Origin: Deltaproteobacteria bacterium | Lineage (GTDB): Bacteria > Myxococcota > Kuafuiibacteriia > Kuafuiibacteriales > Kuafuiibacteriaceae | NCBI GenBank assembly: GCA_016713425.1 | Contig: JADJPE010000005.1 | Location: forward strand, 2,418,001-2,482,000 | DNA length: 64,000 nucleotides | Reading direction: 5' to 3' | Shown: positions 26,919 to 35,954 of the stretch, one piece after another | Position numbering within the stretch: the stretch's first letter is position 1 | How the letters are laid out: the number at the start of each line of letters is the position of its first letter | Program-made: the position numbers and the translations under genes | The notes under the pieces: generated by a model | The model's input: only the letters and a program-made list of their open reading frames with translations | Databases searched by the model: none | What the model was told of the DNA's origin: nothing

Positions 26919-27518
26919 ATGAACCACTTCGCCGAAGCCCACCACCATGACCCCTCCGGTTCAGCGCGGTACCTGCCAACGCCGAACGCTCCCCTGATCC
27001 TGCGCCGCCTTGGCAGGGGCACAGTGATGACGGGCACGGAATGGATCTCGACGCGGAGGGCCGGGCTGGCGAAGCGCCGGGCGCCGATCGACGCGTTGTC
27101 GAGGCCCGGAAGCAAGGCGCCCTCGGCGCATTTGATCGCGTTCGAGCTGTCGTCCGTGCCCAAGTCTTTGCCGCCGGACGCGACGATGACACGCGTCACC
27201 GAGCGCATCGCGTCCAAGCATCGCGGCGCGGTTCTGCTCGAGCAGCAACCCTTTCCGTTCGCAGACGGTGAGGTGGGCATGTGCGCGCTTCTTCTCCTCC
27301 GGATGTTCCCTTGCCTCGAGCTTTTCCAGCGGCACGTGCTCTACTGGAACGCGGGGCGCGTCGATCATCTCATCGCCACCGTGCGCGCCGACCGGATGGA
27401 ACTCGACGCCGAAGTGCTTGCCATGCTGGCCAGCTATTCTCCCGATCGGGCATCTGAGTCGAGTCGCATCGACCCCGGCGCCACTGCGTTTCACCCGAAA
27501 GCCAGACCGCGGGGGTGA
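26919..27518 (+). CDS. Possible DcrB/DUF1795-like protein
   Basis: 199 residues from the ATG at 26919; ATG 27028 is another possible start. The C-terminal 90 residues fit the general DcrB/DUF1795 pattern: an LLEQQPFPFADGEVG strand, then LFQRHVLYWNAGRVDHLIAT and a final helix AEVLAMLAS. DUF1795 proteins often accompany type VI secretion or Rhs genes, but none is visible nearby. The N-terminal half is not typical, and both minus-strand frames are also open here, so the assignment is uncertain. It is divergent from the FHA activator. Atypical N-terminus could mean a degraded gene. Confidence 0.4.
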   Translation: MNHFAEAHHHDPSGSARYLPTPNAPLILRRLGRGTVMTGTEWISTRRAGLAKRRAPIDALSRPGSKAPSAHLIAFELSSVPKSLPPDATMTRVTERIASKHRGAVLLEQQPFPFADGEVGMCALLLLRMFPCLELFQRHVLYWNAGRVDHLIATVRADRMELDAEVLAMLASYSPDRASESSRIDPGATAFHPKARPRG

Positions 27519-27706
27519 CCTTCCGTGGACCGTCGGGGCCGGTGGCCCCCCTTGCGCCTCACCCCAACCTCACCATCACCCTGGGCCACGCCACCGCAGA
27601 CGGGGAGGCGTGGGTGTCTTTCGTGTACTCGTGATAGATTGGCGGACGGAGTGGCTCCCTCACCTTGGGACTTCGAAGGCCAAGGCGCGGCGGGGCCCAG
27701 CGTGTC

Positions 27707-28513
27707 ATGAGCTTTTCGGTGCCTGTCTCACTTCTTCGGGAACGCCTTGCGTCGGCCATCGGGGTTCTTGTGCCTGTGTTGGTGGTCGTGGGGTGTGTTC
27801 AAGCTGAGCGTCGTGGGCCGATGCTCGACGCCACTTCCAAAGGTGCGGGAACAAAAGTGAACGCCGATGAACGATTCTTGATGGACGGCCAGGTGGTTAC
27901 GCGCGCCGTTTTCGAGGGTACCCTCGCGACTCTGATCGTCGGGTCCGCGCCCACCTCCAGCGCAAACTGGGAAGATGCCGAGGGCGCCTCGGGGGGAACC
28001 GAAGCCACGTACGAAGCGCACAACGTGGAGACGGGCGAGCGGTTTCTGCTCATCGTGGCCGAGTCGGCGGGCGGTGCCCACCGGACTCGGCAGCTCAACC
28101 GAGCCCCCGGTGAGTTGTTACGCCGGCAGATCGAGCAGGGCCTGTGGGGACGTGAGATCCTCGTCGTCCGCCGCGACTTTACGGCGTGGATCGATTTCGA
28201 GCCGACCGAGCCGCATACGAGCGCAGGGCCGAAATTTCACGCGGAAGCCGCCCTTCCCGAAGCGCTGCGTCAAACCGTGCTCGAAGCGGCGGCTGTGTTC
28301 GACGAACCTGGTGCGTCCGACCTCGAACCCTCCCGACCGGGCATTCCAGATGAGGCGTTGATCGATCTCCTCGTGTACCGAGATGGCCGGCGCTATCGCC
28401 TTCGCCTCTGGGACGACGACCCGATGTGGGCACGAGATCGAAGGGCGCGCACCGTCGCGCGCGCCATGGAAGCCATATCGTCGTTCTTACATCCGAAGAA
28501 CAACCCACCGTGA
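27707..28513 (+). CDS. Lipoprotein, function unknown
   Basis: 268 residues from the ATG at 27707. The signal peptide runs RERLASAIGVLVPVLVVVGC, with lipobox VVVGC. The mature part has no Asp at +2 (Val follows), so sorting to the outer membrane is possible. It contains repeated beta-type motifs and a conserved-looking C-terminal section (DEALIDLLVYRDGRRYRLRL). No enzyme signature. Flanked by a 188-bp gap upstream and unrelated genes. Confidence 0.75.
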   Translation: MSFSVPVSLLRERLASAIGVLVPVLVVVGCVQAERRGPMLDATSKGAGTKVNADERFLMDGQVVTRAVFEGTLATLIVGSAPTSSANWEDAEGASGGTEATYEAHNVETGERFLLIVAESAGGAHRTRQLNRAPGELLRRQIEQGLWGREILVVRRDFTAWIDFEPTEPHTSAGPKFHAEAALPEALRQTVLEAAAVFDEPGASDLEPSRPGIPDEALIDLLVYRDGRRYRLRLWDDDPMWARDRRARTVARAMEAISSFLHPKNNPP

Positions 28514-28536
28514 CGCGGCGAACCGTACGTCGTCGT

Positions 28537-28785
28537 TCACGCTCGCTTGCTCGACAGAGTCGAGAGTTCGCGGATCCATTCTCGATCGCCCCTGTCCGCA
28601 TACCAGTCGAAGCCCGCCTGATGCGCCTCGCGCTTTAGGTTTCTCTCCGCACGGTTCCGCGTCGTCTGGCCGCCGCCTTCGGCAAGTTGTCGATGTCGCA
28701 AGAGCTCGGGCTGCCGTGCGTTCCGGTTCCCGTGGACGACCCGGGTGCACTTACGCAGCGCTTGGAGACTAGGAACGAATTTCAT
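28537..28785 (-). CDS. Possible small basic protein
   Basis: 82 residues. The N-terminal half is rich in Arg, Asn and His (VVHGNRNARQPELLRHRQLA), the C-terminal half is acidic-aromatic (HQAGFDWYADRGDREWIREL). The composition is protein-like rather than random for this GC content, and the layout resembles small basic proteins often missed in annotation. An internal GTG would give a 66-residue form. No family named, no neighbour on the same strand. Low confidence. Confidence 0.35.
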   Translation of the reverse strand: MKFVPSLQALRKCTRVVHGNRNARQPELLRHRQLAEGGGQTTRNRAERNLKREAHQAGFDWYADRGDREWIRELSTLSSKRA

Positions 28786-28927
28786 GCTTCGAGTTATCGG
28801 GCCAACATCCGTGGCGTTGCGGAAAAGGGGCCCACGGACCGGACTACCTGGTGGGTGGGGCGAAGATGCGCGGAAGCGCGCGCGCGCGCGCTTTCAGGCG
28901 TCAACGCGGGCCCTCCGCTTCCATGTG

Positions 28928-29059
28928 CTCCGCATGCGCTCCGCATGCGCTCCGCATGCGCTCCGCATGTGCTCCGCATGCGCTCCGCATGCGCTCCGCA
29001 TGTGCTCCGCATGCGCTCCGCATGCGCTCCGCAGGTGCTCCGCATGTGCTCCGCGTGCG
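28928..29059. repeat. 11-bp tandem array with 33-bp higher-order pattern
   Basis: Twelve units of CTCCGCATGCG or its TG variant, each holding the palindrome GCATGC or GCATGT. TG variants occur at units 4, 7 and 10-11, giving an approximate 33-bp super-period. It ends 40 bp before the first start codon of the large repeat lipoprotein gene. Confidence 0.95.
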
Positions 29060-29098
29060 CATTTACAGTTCGGAAGCGTATTCGCTAGAAGTTGACCG

Positions 29099-32000
29099 AT
29101 GTCTATCTCAAAAAGAGGAGAAGCATTCGCATTTATGAAATCTTTCTTCGTTCCCTTCCCGATCGGGCTCAGATCGCTCTCTCGTGTCCTCACGCGCCTC
29201 GGGACCGGGATCGGAGTCCTTCTGCTGATGAGTGGGTGCCAGGCGACGATTGAACCCGGGACCGGGGTGGCGCCTTCGCTCGGGAGCACGACGGATGAGC
29301 TCGCGGTCTTCAACACGCTCGGCGTCAATGGGTTGAGCAACAACGGGCTTTACGTCAACGGGCTCTCCTTCAACTCGTACGTGCCCAACGGCCTTTACGT
29401 GAATGGTCTCCCACTGAACGGCCTGCCGCTGAATGGTCTTTACGTCAACGGCCTCTACGTCAACGGCGTGGGCGTGAACGGTCTGCCGGTGAATGGCTTG
29501 CCGCTGAATGGCCTTTACGTGAACGGTCTTCCACTCAATGGCCTTCCAGTGAATGGCCTTCCGCTCAACGGTCTCTACGTCAACGGCCTCCCGCTGAATG
29601 GTCTTTACGTGAACGGGTTGCCGGTGAATGGCTTGCCTCTGAACGGGCTGTCGATGAACGGCCTGTACGTCAATGGGCTTCCGCTCAACGGTCTCTACGT
29701 GAACGGTCTGTATCCGAACGGCCTTTACGTGAATGGTCTTCCACTGAACGGCCTTCCGCTCAATGGGCTCTACGTCAACGGCTCGAATCCCGCGACCGCG
29801 ATCAAGATCGCGACGAGCGCGGGTGAGTTGGTGGACCTCACGGCGGATCAAGAGGCTGCTTTCGAGTCGATGATCGCGCATCTGGTGTGGTGTGCGATTC
29901 CGGATCGTCAGAATGTGTCCATCTACGGATCCAACGGTCGCGCCGTCCGATATCCTGGCCATCACGGGCTCGCCCCCGACTGGAAGACGAGTGCGCTCGT
30001 CGACGACGCGAGCGGAATCGATGACAGCGAAGAGCTTCGATGGTGCGTCGAGCACTACAGGGCGGTCGCCAGCGACAACTCGCTCTACGAAGGACTTGCG
30101 CTGAACGCTCAGCAGCTCAAGGACCTCGAGGTGCTTCTCAAGTACGCAATCAGTTGCGCCTTGCCGGCGGGCGATTCGGTGGCGATCGAGTTTCCTTCCG
30201 GCACGAAGACTTTCGACGGTGCGCTCGGACTTGCGCCCGGCTGGAAGACGGGTGCCCTCGACCTCGCGGGTCAGAAGGCCGTCTCGGCCTGCCTCGGCGC
30301 CCGCACGAATGCGCTGGGTCAGACGGTGCGCATCTCACTTCGGAGCGCGAACTACGCGAGCCTGACCGTGACACCGCTCGAACGCGCCAATTTCAAGACC
30401 CACGAAGGCGCGTTCTGGGGCAACGTGTTCGGGACGAATCCAGAGCTTCACGCGTGCAAGGTCGAAGGTGGTGGGCCGGCCGGTCGTCTTTGCACGGACG
30501 GCAGCTGCGGATTCACGCCGGATCCTCTGCCCTCGTGTGATGCGCCTGCGCTGGGCGGTTGTGATGCCAAAGATGCGGACGGAAACTGGACGCACTGCGG
30601 GCCGAACGACGAGTCCGAAGTGCTCAACACGTTTCTCATGACGGAAACGATGCGCTCAACGAGCTTCAACCACACCTGCCAGACAGCAGGGAATGAAGTC
30701 TGGTGCTGGGGGAATGGCGCCAGCGGCAAGCTTGGCGATGGCACCACGATGAGCCGCACCTTCGCGGCGCCCGTGTCCGGCTTGCCGAACCCAGATCTGG
30801 CCGAGAATCTTCCGGTGGAAGTTGCTCTGGGTCCGGATACGAGCTGCGCCCGCCTTCGTGGCGGCACCCTTTGGTGCTGGGGTGGAAACTTGTACGGACA
30901 GATCGGCGACGGCACGACGTGGTCGCGCGTGACGCCGGTGCAGGTTGCCGATCTCGGGAACGCGGTCGCCGACGTAAGCATGGGATTCGAGAACACGTGC
31001 GCACTCAAAATGGATGGAACGGTATGGTGCTGGGGGAGCGGCTTCGTCGGTGATGGGATCCAACACGGTGGTCTTGTCGGGCATCCGGTCCAGGCCGGTG
31101 CTTTGGCGTTGGGCCATGAGGCGGTGCAGGTTTCTTCAGGCTGGGCACATACCTGCGCGCTCAAGATGGATCAGACGGTCTGGTGTTGGGGAAGCAATCA
31201 GTCGTTTCAGCTCGGGTTGAGTGGGACATCGGTCGAGTACGCGCCGGTTCGCCTCACGCATCCAGATTTGGACGGGAAGGTCGTCCGCCTCTACACCGGG
31301 AGCTACCACGCCTGCGCGCTGCTCGAGGATCAATCGGTATGGTGCTGGGGCGAGAACTACGACGGTCAATGTGGTGCACCGAGCGTGTACGGCACGACGC
31401 CTGTCGAGGTGACCGCTGTCGGTCACGAGGTCGTTGATGTCGCGACCGGCAACTATCACACCTGTGCGCTCAAGGAGGACGGATCGGTGTGGTGCTGGGG
31501 CTGGAACGGCCGTGGTCAGCTCGGTACCGGGAACACGCAGTCGTCGGTCGCACCTGTGCAAATGCAGCTTCCGGGGGCCGCGCTCGAGATCGAGGCGGGT
31601 CTGATGAGCACTTACGCGACGCTCGAGGATGGAAGCGTTTGGGCGACTGGCAGCAACGACTGGGGTGAGCTCGGCGTGGGTGCGGTGGGTGAGCAGCTCG
31701 TCCCAGCCCTCGTGACCGAGACCGTCGGATCGGCGGATGCGGGTGCTGGCGGCTTGGATGCGGGCACCGCCGGCTTGGATGCGGGCACTGGCGGCTTGGA
31801 TGCGGGCACTGGCGGCTTGGATGCGGGCACCGGCGGTTTGGATGCGGGCACCGGCGGTTTGGATGCGGGCACCGGCGGCTCGGACGCCGGGTCGGACGTG
31901 GACGCAGGCGCGGGCAGCGCGGACGCGGGTGGTTCGAGCTGCGGACCGCCTGAATGCGCACTCCTGACGAACCCGGGTTTCGAGGCGGACTTGACCGGCT

Positions 32001-32383
32001 GGGCCGCTTCCGATGGTCTGAGCGCGTCCTACGGAACGAAGTCCTGTCGGACGGGTTCGGGGTGCGCCACGTTGTCCAACCGAAGCGAGGTGTCGCTTGC
32101 GAGTACGGTCGGGGTCGTCGGCCAAGGTGACTACGCCGCTTCGATCTGGGTGAAAAGCGCGAACAAGCGCGGATCGGTGACGGCCTATCTCGAGATCGAG
32201 GAGCGAACGGGTCGTGGCGACCTCGTCGGCATCACGAGCGGCACCCAGCTCAGCGCCAGCCAAGGCTATGTGGAGCTTTCGGTCAGTCGCGCCGTGTCCT
32301 CACCCACCAACGTCGTCTACATCCGAGTGGTCAAGACCTCCGGATCTTCGATGCTGATCGACGACGCCGAGCTCCTTCGCTAA
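29099..32383 (+). CDS. Large lipoprotein: NGL pentad repeats, seven RCC1 blades, carbohydrate-binding-like end
   Basis: 1,094 residues, ATG at 29099; ATG 29135 is an alternative start that leaves a tidier signal peptide. The lipobox is LLMSGC. About 30 pentads of the form Asn-Gly-Leu-(Tyr/Pro)-(Val/Leu) follow (29320-29790), likely a beta-solenoid resembling pentapeptide repeats. A Cys-containing globular part follows. Seven RCC1-type repeats each end in WCWG or WATG plus a GQLG-like turn, enough to close one seven-bladed propeller. A linker of six to seven DAGTGGL units leads to a beta-sandwich (NPGFEADLTGWAAS) resembling CBM4/9 carbohydrate-binding modules. It is most likely an outer-surface adhesion or recognition protein. 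Confidence 0.88.
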   Translation: MSISKRGEAFAFMKSFFVPFPIGLRSLSRVLTRLGTGIGVLLLMSGCQATIEPGTGVAPSLGSTTDELAVFNTLGVNGLSNNGLYVNGLSFNSYVPNGLYVNGLPLNGLPLNGLYVNGLYVNGVGVNGLPVNGLPLNGLYVNGLPLNGLPVNGLPLNGLYVNGLPLNGLYVNGLPVNGLPLNGLSMNGLYVNGLPLNGLYVNGLYPNGLYVNGLPLNGLPLNGLYVNGSNPATAIKIATSAGELVDLTADQEAAFESMIAHLVWCAIPDRQNVSIYGSNGRAVRYPGHHGLAPDWKTSALVDDASGIDDSEELRWCVEHYRAVASDNSLYEGLALNAQQLKDLEVLLKYAISCALPAGDSVAIEFPSGTKTFDGALGLAPGWKTGALDLAGQKAVSACLGARTNALGQTVRISLRSANYASLTVTPLERANFKTHEGAFWGNVFGTNPELHACKVEGGGPAGRLCTDGSCGFTPDPLPSCDAPALGGCDAKDADGNWTHCGPNDESEVLNTFLMTETMRSTSFNHTCQTAGNEVWCWGNGASGKLGDGTTMSRTFAAPVSGLPNPDLAENLPVEVALGPDTSCARLRGGTLWCWGGNLYGQIGDGTTWSRVTPVQVADLGNAVADVSMGFENTCALKMDGTVWCWGSGFVGDGIQHGGLVGHPVQAGALALGHEAVQVSSGWAHTCALKMDQTVWCWGSNQSFQLGLSGTSVEYAPVRLTHPDLDGKVVRLYTGSYHACALLEDQSVWCWGENYDGQCGAPSVYGTTPVEVTAVGHEVVDVATGNYHTCALKEDGSVWCWGWNGRGQLGTGNTQSSVAPVQMQLPGAALEIEAGLMSTYATLEDGSVWATGSNDWGELGVGAVGEQLVPALVTETVGSADAGAGGLDAGTAGLDAGTGGLDAGTGGLDAGTGGLDAGTGGLDAGTGGSDAGSDVDAGAGSADAGGSSCGPPECALLTNPGFEADLTGWAASDGLSASYGTKSCRTGSGCATLSNRSEVSLASTVGVVGQGDYAASIWVKSANKRGSVTAYLEIEERTGRGDLVGITSGTQLSASQGYVELSVSRAVSSPTNVVYIRVVKTSGSSMLIDDAELLR
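29320..29790 (+). repeat. About thirty 15-bp NGL pentad repeats
   Basis: Degenerate at third codon positions (both NGL codon sets vary), so selection at the protein level has kept the pentads despite nucleotide drift. Confidence 0.9.
31735..31895 (+). repeat. 21-bp repeats encoding GLDAGTG linker
   Basis: Six to seven units differing in a few bases, in frame, between the RCC1 propeller and the C-terminal beta-sandwich. Confidence 0.9.
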
Positions 32384-32426
32384 GCCTCTTCGCTAAGCTC
32401 CTTCGCCAAGCCCCTTCACCAAACGC
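32375..32426 (+). repeat. 13-bp repeat straddling the stop codon of the repeat lipoprotein
   Basis: Four copies of about 13 bp (consensus CTTCGCTAAGCCT) start at the last two codons of the gene; the first contains its TAA stop. Confidence 0.85.
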
Positions 32427-32483
32427 AGATTCGAGCGCTCGCTTCCTGTTTGTGGCCGTCCTCGATTGACACGGGGCCTCGGC

Positions 32484-34493
32484 ATGGCCCACGTGAGCCT
32501 TGTGCAGGGCATGAGGCAGTGGCTCGGGATGGCCTTCGGGGCCCTCAGCTGCGCATGCGTTTCGGTGTCGCCCTCGTCAGCCTCGTCGCGCGGCCTCGTC
32601 TCAGATCGATCCACGAAGACGACCGAAGCCGAGGCGAGCGCCGTGGATTCGCCGCCGACGGCTCCATCCGATCTTCAGCGCCGCTCGGAGGGCTGGAGAT
32701 CCAACGTCGACCTTGCGCTCGAGGCAAGTGGGCTTTCGGAAGGTCCGCCGCTCGAGACAGCGCGCCGGCGGCTCGAGTCGGTTGTGGCTTCCGTGGTTGA
32801 CCGCGTGCGACGCAGTGCGCCGAGCACGGGCGAGAGTGACGATGCGTACCAGGTGGGGCGGCGTCTGCTCGCGGCGCTCCATGAGGAAGGTGGGCCTCTT
32901 CGGGTGTATGACGCGCGTGCAACCACGCTGGCCGAGATTCTGGACGGCGGTCGGTTCAACTGCGTGTCGGCGTCCGTCTTGTTCAACTTGGTGGCTCGTC
33001 GTCTTGACCTGAACGTCGGTGCAGAGCTTCTCCCGACCCATGCCCGAAGCCTGCTGTTCTTGCCGCCGACGTCTGACTCGCGGCGAAGGACTGTGGTCGT
33101 CGAGACGACCTCCCCGCTCGGCTTCGATCCGGATGAAAGACAACTCTTCATGATTCTCGAGGGCGTCGCCGTCCCTGCGGCGTTGGCGAGAGTTGAAGCG
33201 CCAGAGGGTGGTGCGGGGGCGGGGGACCCGAAAGAATCGGGACTCGAGCGGCGCACGATGATCACCTCGGGAGGCGTGCGCGTGAAGACGCGTGTCTTGA
33301 TCGGAACCATCTACATAAATCGGGCTTCGATCGCGCAGGAGGCGGGGGATCTCGCGCTTGCCGAGCGCCTTTTTGCGCGGAGCGAGACTTTCGCGAAAGC
33401 GGGTGCGATGCAGCAGGTTCTGAGGGACCAGCGCGCTGTGCTCCTCTCTCAGCTCGCCGCCGACGATGTTCTCTCGGGGGCGCCGGCACGTATCGAGCGC
33501 GCGTTGGCCACGTTGATCGATGCCGCAGCTCTCGCGCCAAAGGCGCCGCGAATCCTGAGAGCTGTCCATCAGAACCTCCGCGCGGCCGCCGAGCGTTGCA
33601 TCGCCTCGGCCGCCGATCGTGGTGATGAGCGCGCCCTGGACCATGTTCTCAAGAAGGTCTTGGCGGTGGGGATGCCGACCGAGGTGGCCGCGGCCCTGAG
33701 GGCCTTTGCGGCGTCCGAGACCGCTCGGCTTCTTGCCGCGAGACAGGACTATGAGGGTGCGCTTCGTGTCGTTGAGATCGGGCTCCAAGAACGCCTTTCC
33801 CAAGGCGACGAACCGCTTCGGGGGACGCTGAGGCGCAATCAAGTGGCGATCCTGCGACTGATGGCCACGGGATTCGCGCGTCATGGCGCGTTTGCTGCCG
33901 CTTGGCACCACCTGCGGCTGATCGACGACATTTCGGGCCTGTCCAAAGAGACACGCGAGGTCGTCGATGAAGATCGCCGCCGCATCGTCCATGTGGCGGC
34001 CGAACGGCTTATCGAGTCGAACGACCTCGAGCATGCCGCTGAGGTCTATCGAACCGGGCTTCGTCGATTTCCCAAGGTTGAGGTGTATCGACACAATTTG
34101 ATCGCCGTCCTCGAACGGCTGGCGGCGCCGATCGTCAGTGGCCCGGGATGTCTCGAGGCCGCACCGATCCTCGATGAAATTCGTGCGCTCGACCGGCACA
34201 ACACTTTCCCCACGCGGTCCCAGGTACACTGTCTCTTGGCAAGAGCTGAAGAGCGCCTGAGAGCCAAGGATTTCGACGAAGCGGTCGCCTTGGTCGAGCG
34301 CGCACGAGAGCGCGCGCCCCATGACGGTATCGTTTTGAAGAACTTGGCGGTCGTTCTTTTGAGGACGGCGCGCATGCTTCCTCGGCCGCGCGGATGCAAA
34401 CGGGCTCGAATGCTCCTGCGCCAGGCGCGTCTGCTCAAGGTTGAAGAGGTTCCCAAGGAGGCGTTCATCGAGGCCACTTTTGGGTGTCCTTGA
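32484..34493 (+). CDS. Lipoprotein with transglutaminase-like domain and TPR-like helices
   Basis: 669 residues from ATG 32484; ATG 32511 (MRQWLGMAFGALSC) would also give a signal. The likely lipidated Cys lies in GALSCAC. Residues about 120-230 have a SirB1/transglutaminase-like core: FNCVSASVLFNLVARRLDL with the expected Cys, then LLPTHARSLLF with a His. The C-terminal 350 residues are helical repeats of TPR character (YINRASIAQEAGDLALAERL, LARAEERLRAKDFDEAVALV). The pairing of a papain-like fold with TPRs suggests a periplasmic scaffold or peptidoglycan-related function, which is an inference. A 100-bp gap separates it from the repeat lipoprotein. Confidence 0.75.
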   Translation: MAHVSLVQGMRQWLGMAFGALSCACVSVSPSSASSRGLVSDRSTKTTEAEASAVDSPPTAPSDLQRRSEGWRSNVDLALEASGLSEGPPLETARRRLESVVASVVDRVRRSAPSTGESDDAYQVGRRLLAALHEEGGPLRVYDARATTLAEILDGGRFNCVSASVLFNLVARRLDLNVGAELLPTHARSLLFLPPTSDSRRRTVVVETTSPLGFDPDERQLFMILEGVAVPAALARVEAPEGGAGAGDPKESGLERRTMITSGGVRVKTRVLIGTIYINRASIAQEAGDLALAERLFARSETFAKAGAMQQVLRDQRAVLLSQLAADDVLSGAPARIERALATLIDAAALAPKAPRILRAVHQNLRAAAERCIASAADRGDERALDHVLKKVLAVGMPTEVAAALRAFAASETARLLAARQDYEGALRVVEIGLQERLSQGDEPLRGTLRRNQVAILRLMATGFARHGAFAAAWHHLRLIDDISGLSKETREVVDEDRRRIVHVAAERLIESNDLEHAAEVYRTGLRRFPKVEVYRHNLIAVLERLAAPIVSGPGCLEAAPILDEIRALDRHNTFPTRSQVHCLLARAEERLRAKDFDEAVALVERARERAPHDGIVLKNLAVVLLRTARMLPRPRGCKRARMLLRQARLLKVEEVPKEAFIEATFGCP

Positions 34494-34537
34494 CGTGATG
34501 GTCATACGGCCTGGCCCCGTGCTAACCTTGGTCCATC

Positions 34538-35782
34538 GTGGCGGAGTCCGGGCAGCGACCAGTTGCACGAAGCGGTTCCATGGTGGACCTGCTCGATGAC
34601 GATGTGTCGAGCTATTCGCTGGCGGACTGGCGCCGCCGGAACGTTTGCCTCTATCAGCGACTCTCCGCCCTCGGGTTGATCGACGTCGGTGTCGTTTCGG
34701 TCGACGCGTTTCGAGCCTTGAACGATGCCCTGATCGCTTTTCGGGTCGGTGCGGCCACCGACCCGCAGAACGCGGGCCACGTTCGCGCGCAAAATGAGAA
34801 TGTGATCCACTACGCGATCGCGGGACGTGTGCCGGCGCATGTGCTGACCATCAGTTTCGTGGCGGGCTGCTTTCATGACCTCAACAAGGCGATGGGTGAG
34901 CCACTGCGCGACGACGCTTTCGCCGTGCGTGATGCCGATGGGCGCGTCGTGCCGGTGATGACGACGATGGCCAGGATCGTGGGCCTCAATCATCTCGGTG
35001 ACCGCACGCGCCGAACGATTGCCAATCTTACGCGAGGCCGAGGTGCGGTCGTTGACCCCAGCGTTGGGCTGGAGATCGACCGTTGCATCGTTCACCATGG
35101 CCTTGGCTCGAGCCGGTTCATCCGCGACCTCGTCGAAGGCCGCAACGCCTGGTGGGGGGCGGAATTCGTCGACGCGCGTTCAGGAAAGAAGAAGCTCGTT
35201 CATCCCGAGCCGCCCGAGCTCACGCTGGCTTCGTTGATCCACGACCTTGCTGACTCGACGCAGCAGATGCAGGGCGGAGCGACCTGGCTCATGAAGTATC
35301 CGTCCGGGTTCTGGCGCGCTTCCGGGCGTTCCTATCTCGAAATGCTGACCAGCCCTTGGGTCCAGGACCAGGACATCCCGATGAGCCTCAGGAGCCAGAT
35401 CGACGTCGAGTCCGAGACCTGCTTGGCGATGATCGACCGGGCTTCTCAAGAGCGGGTCGTCGATGACGCTCTGGCGGAAACCTTGCGGGCGGCCGTAGGC
35501 GCCGCCACCCGGACATCGCGGCAGTGGGTCGATGATTCCGAGGCGAGCCTCGCGCAGGCAGACGGTGCGAGCGTCTTTCACGACGTGGCGCGTGATCTCG
35601 GCGTCTCGACCGAGGCGGCCTGTGCCATGCTGCGCGAAGCGCACCCGGGCACCCCTGATGGCGATGTCGTCGAGGAGGCGATCTGGGCCTCCGCGCGCCG
35701 AGTCGAGCGGGCGAGAGCTCGCGCGCTTGCCATTCAGATCGAGTCAAACACGGCGTGCGGTTCGCTCAGCTCGGATATCTGA
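34538..35782 (+). CDS. HD-domain-like protein, candidate metal-dependent phosphohydrolase
   Basis: 414 residues with a GTG start at 34538; ATG 34580 is an alternative. The centre carries a divergent HD series: NVIHYAIAGRVPAHVL, GCFHDLNKAMGEP with the HD pair, IVGLNHLGD, IVHHGLGSSRF and LIHDLAD. These spacings fit HD-type phosphohydrolases acting on nucleotides, but the specific subfamily is not apparent. No signal peptide. Followed by an intergenic array and rlmH. Confidence 0.55.
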   Translation: MAESGQRPVARSGSMVDLLDDDVSSYSLADWRRRNVCLYQRLSALGLIDVGVVSVDAFRALNDALIAFRVGAATDPQNAGHVRAQNENVIHYAIAGRVPAHVLTISFVAGCFHDLNKAMGEPLRDDAFAVRDADGRVVPVMTTMARIVGLNHLGDRTRRTIANLTRGRGAVVDPSVGLEIDRCIVHHGLGSSRFIRDLVEGRNAWWGAEFVDARSGKKKLVHPEPPELTLASLIHDLADSTQQMQGGATWLMKYPSGFWRASGRSYLEMLTSPWVQDQDIPMSLRSQIDVESETCLAMIDRASQERVVDDALAETLRAAVGAATRTSRQWVDDSEASLAQADGASVFHDVARDLGVSTEAACAMLREAHPGTPDGDVVEEAIWASARRVERARARALAIQIESNTACGSLSSDI

Positions 35783-35822
35783 CATCGCGCATCGGATAGC
35801 CAGCGCCCGGCATCAGCCATCC

Positions 35823-35878
35823 CATCGGGCATCGGGCATCGGGCATCGGACATCGGACATCGGACATCGGACATCGGA
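35823..35878. repeat. 7-bp tandem repeat upstream of rlmH
   Basis: Eight units: three CATCGGG, then five CATCGGA, ending 76 bp before the rlmH start. More diverged CATC-type copies occur from 35785. Confidence 0.93.
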
Positions 35879-35954
35879 GGTCTGACCGTTCGCTCGGCAG
35901 AAGTTTGCAGAAACGGTTGATCGATCGAGCGAACACAGGCACAAGCGTCCTTCC

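Noticed and set aside
26961..27494. Minus-strand ORF opposite the DcrB-like frame
   Set aside because: Arg/His-rich shadow composition; the plus frame has a domain-like pattern.
31136..32263. Minus-strand ORF inside the surface lipoprotein gene
   Set aside because: An antisense shadow of the RCC1 and DAGTGGL repeats.
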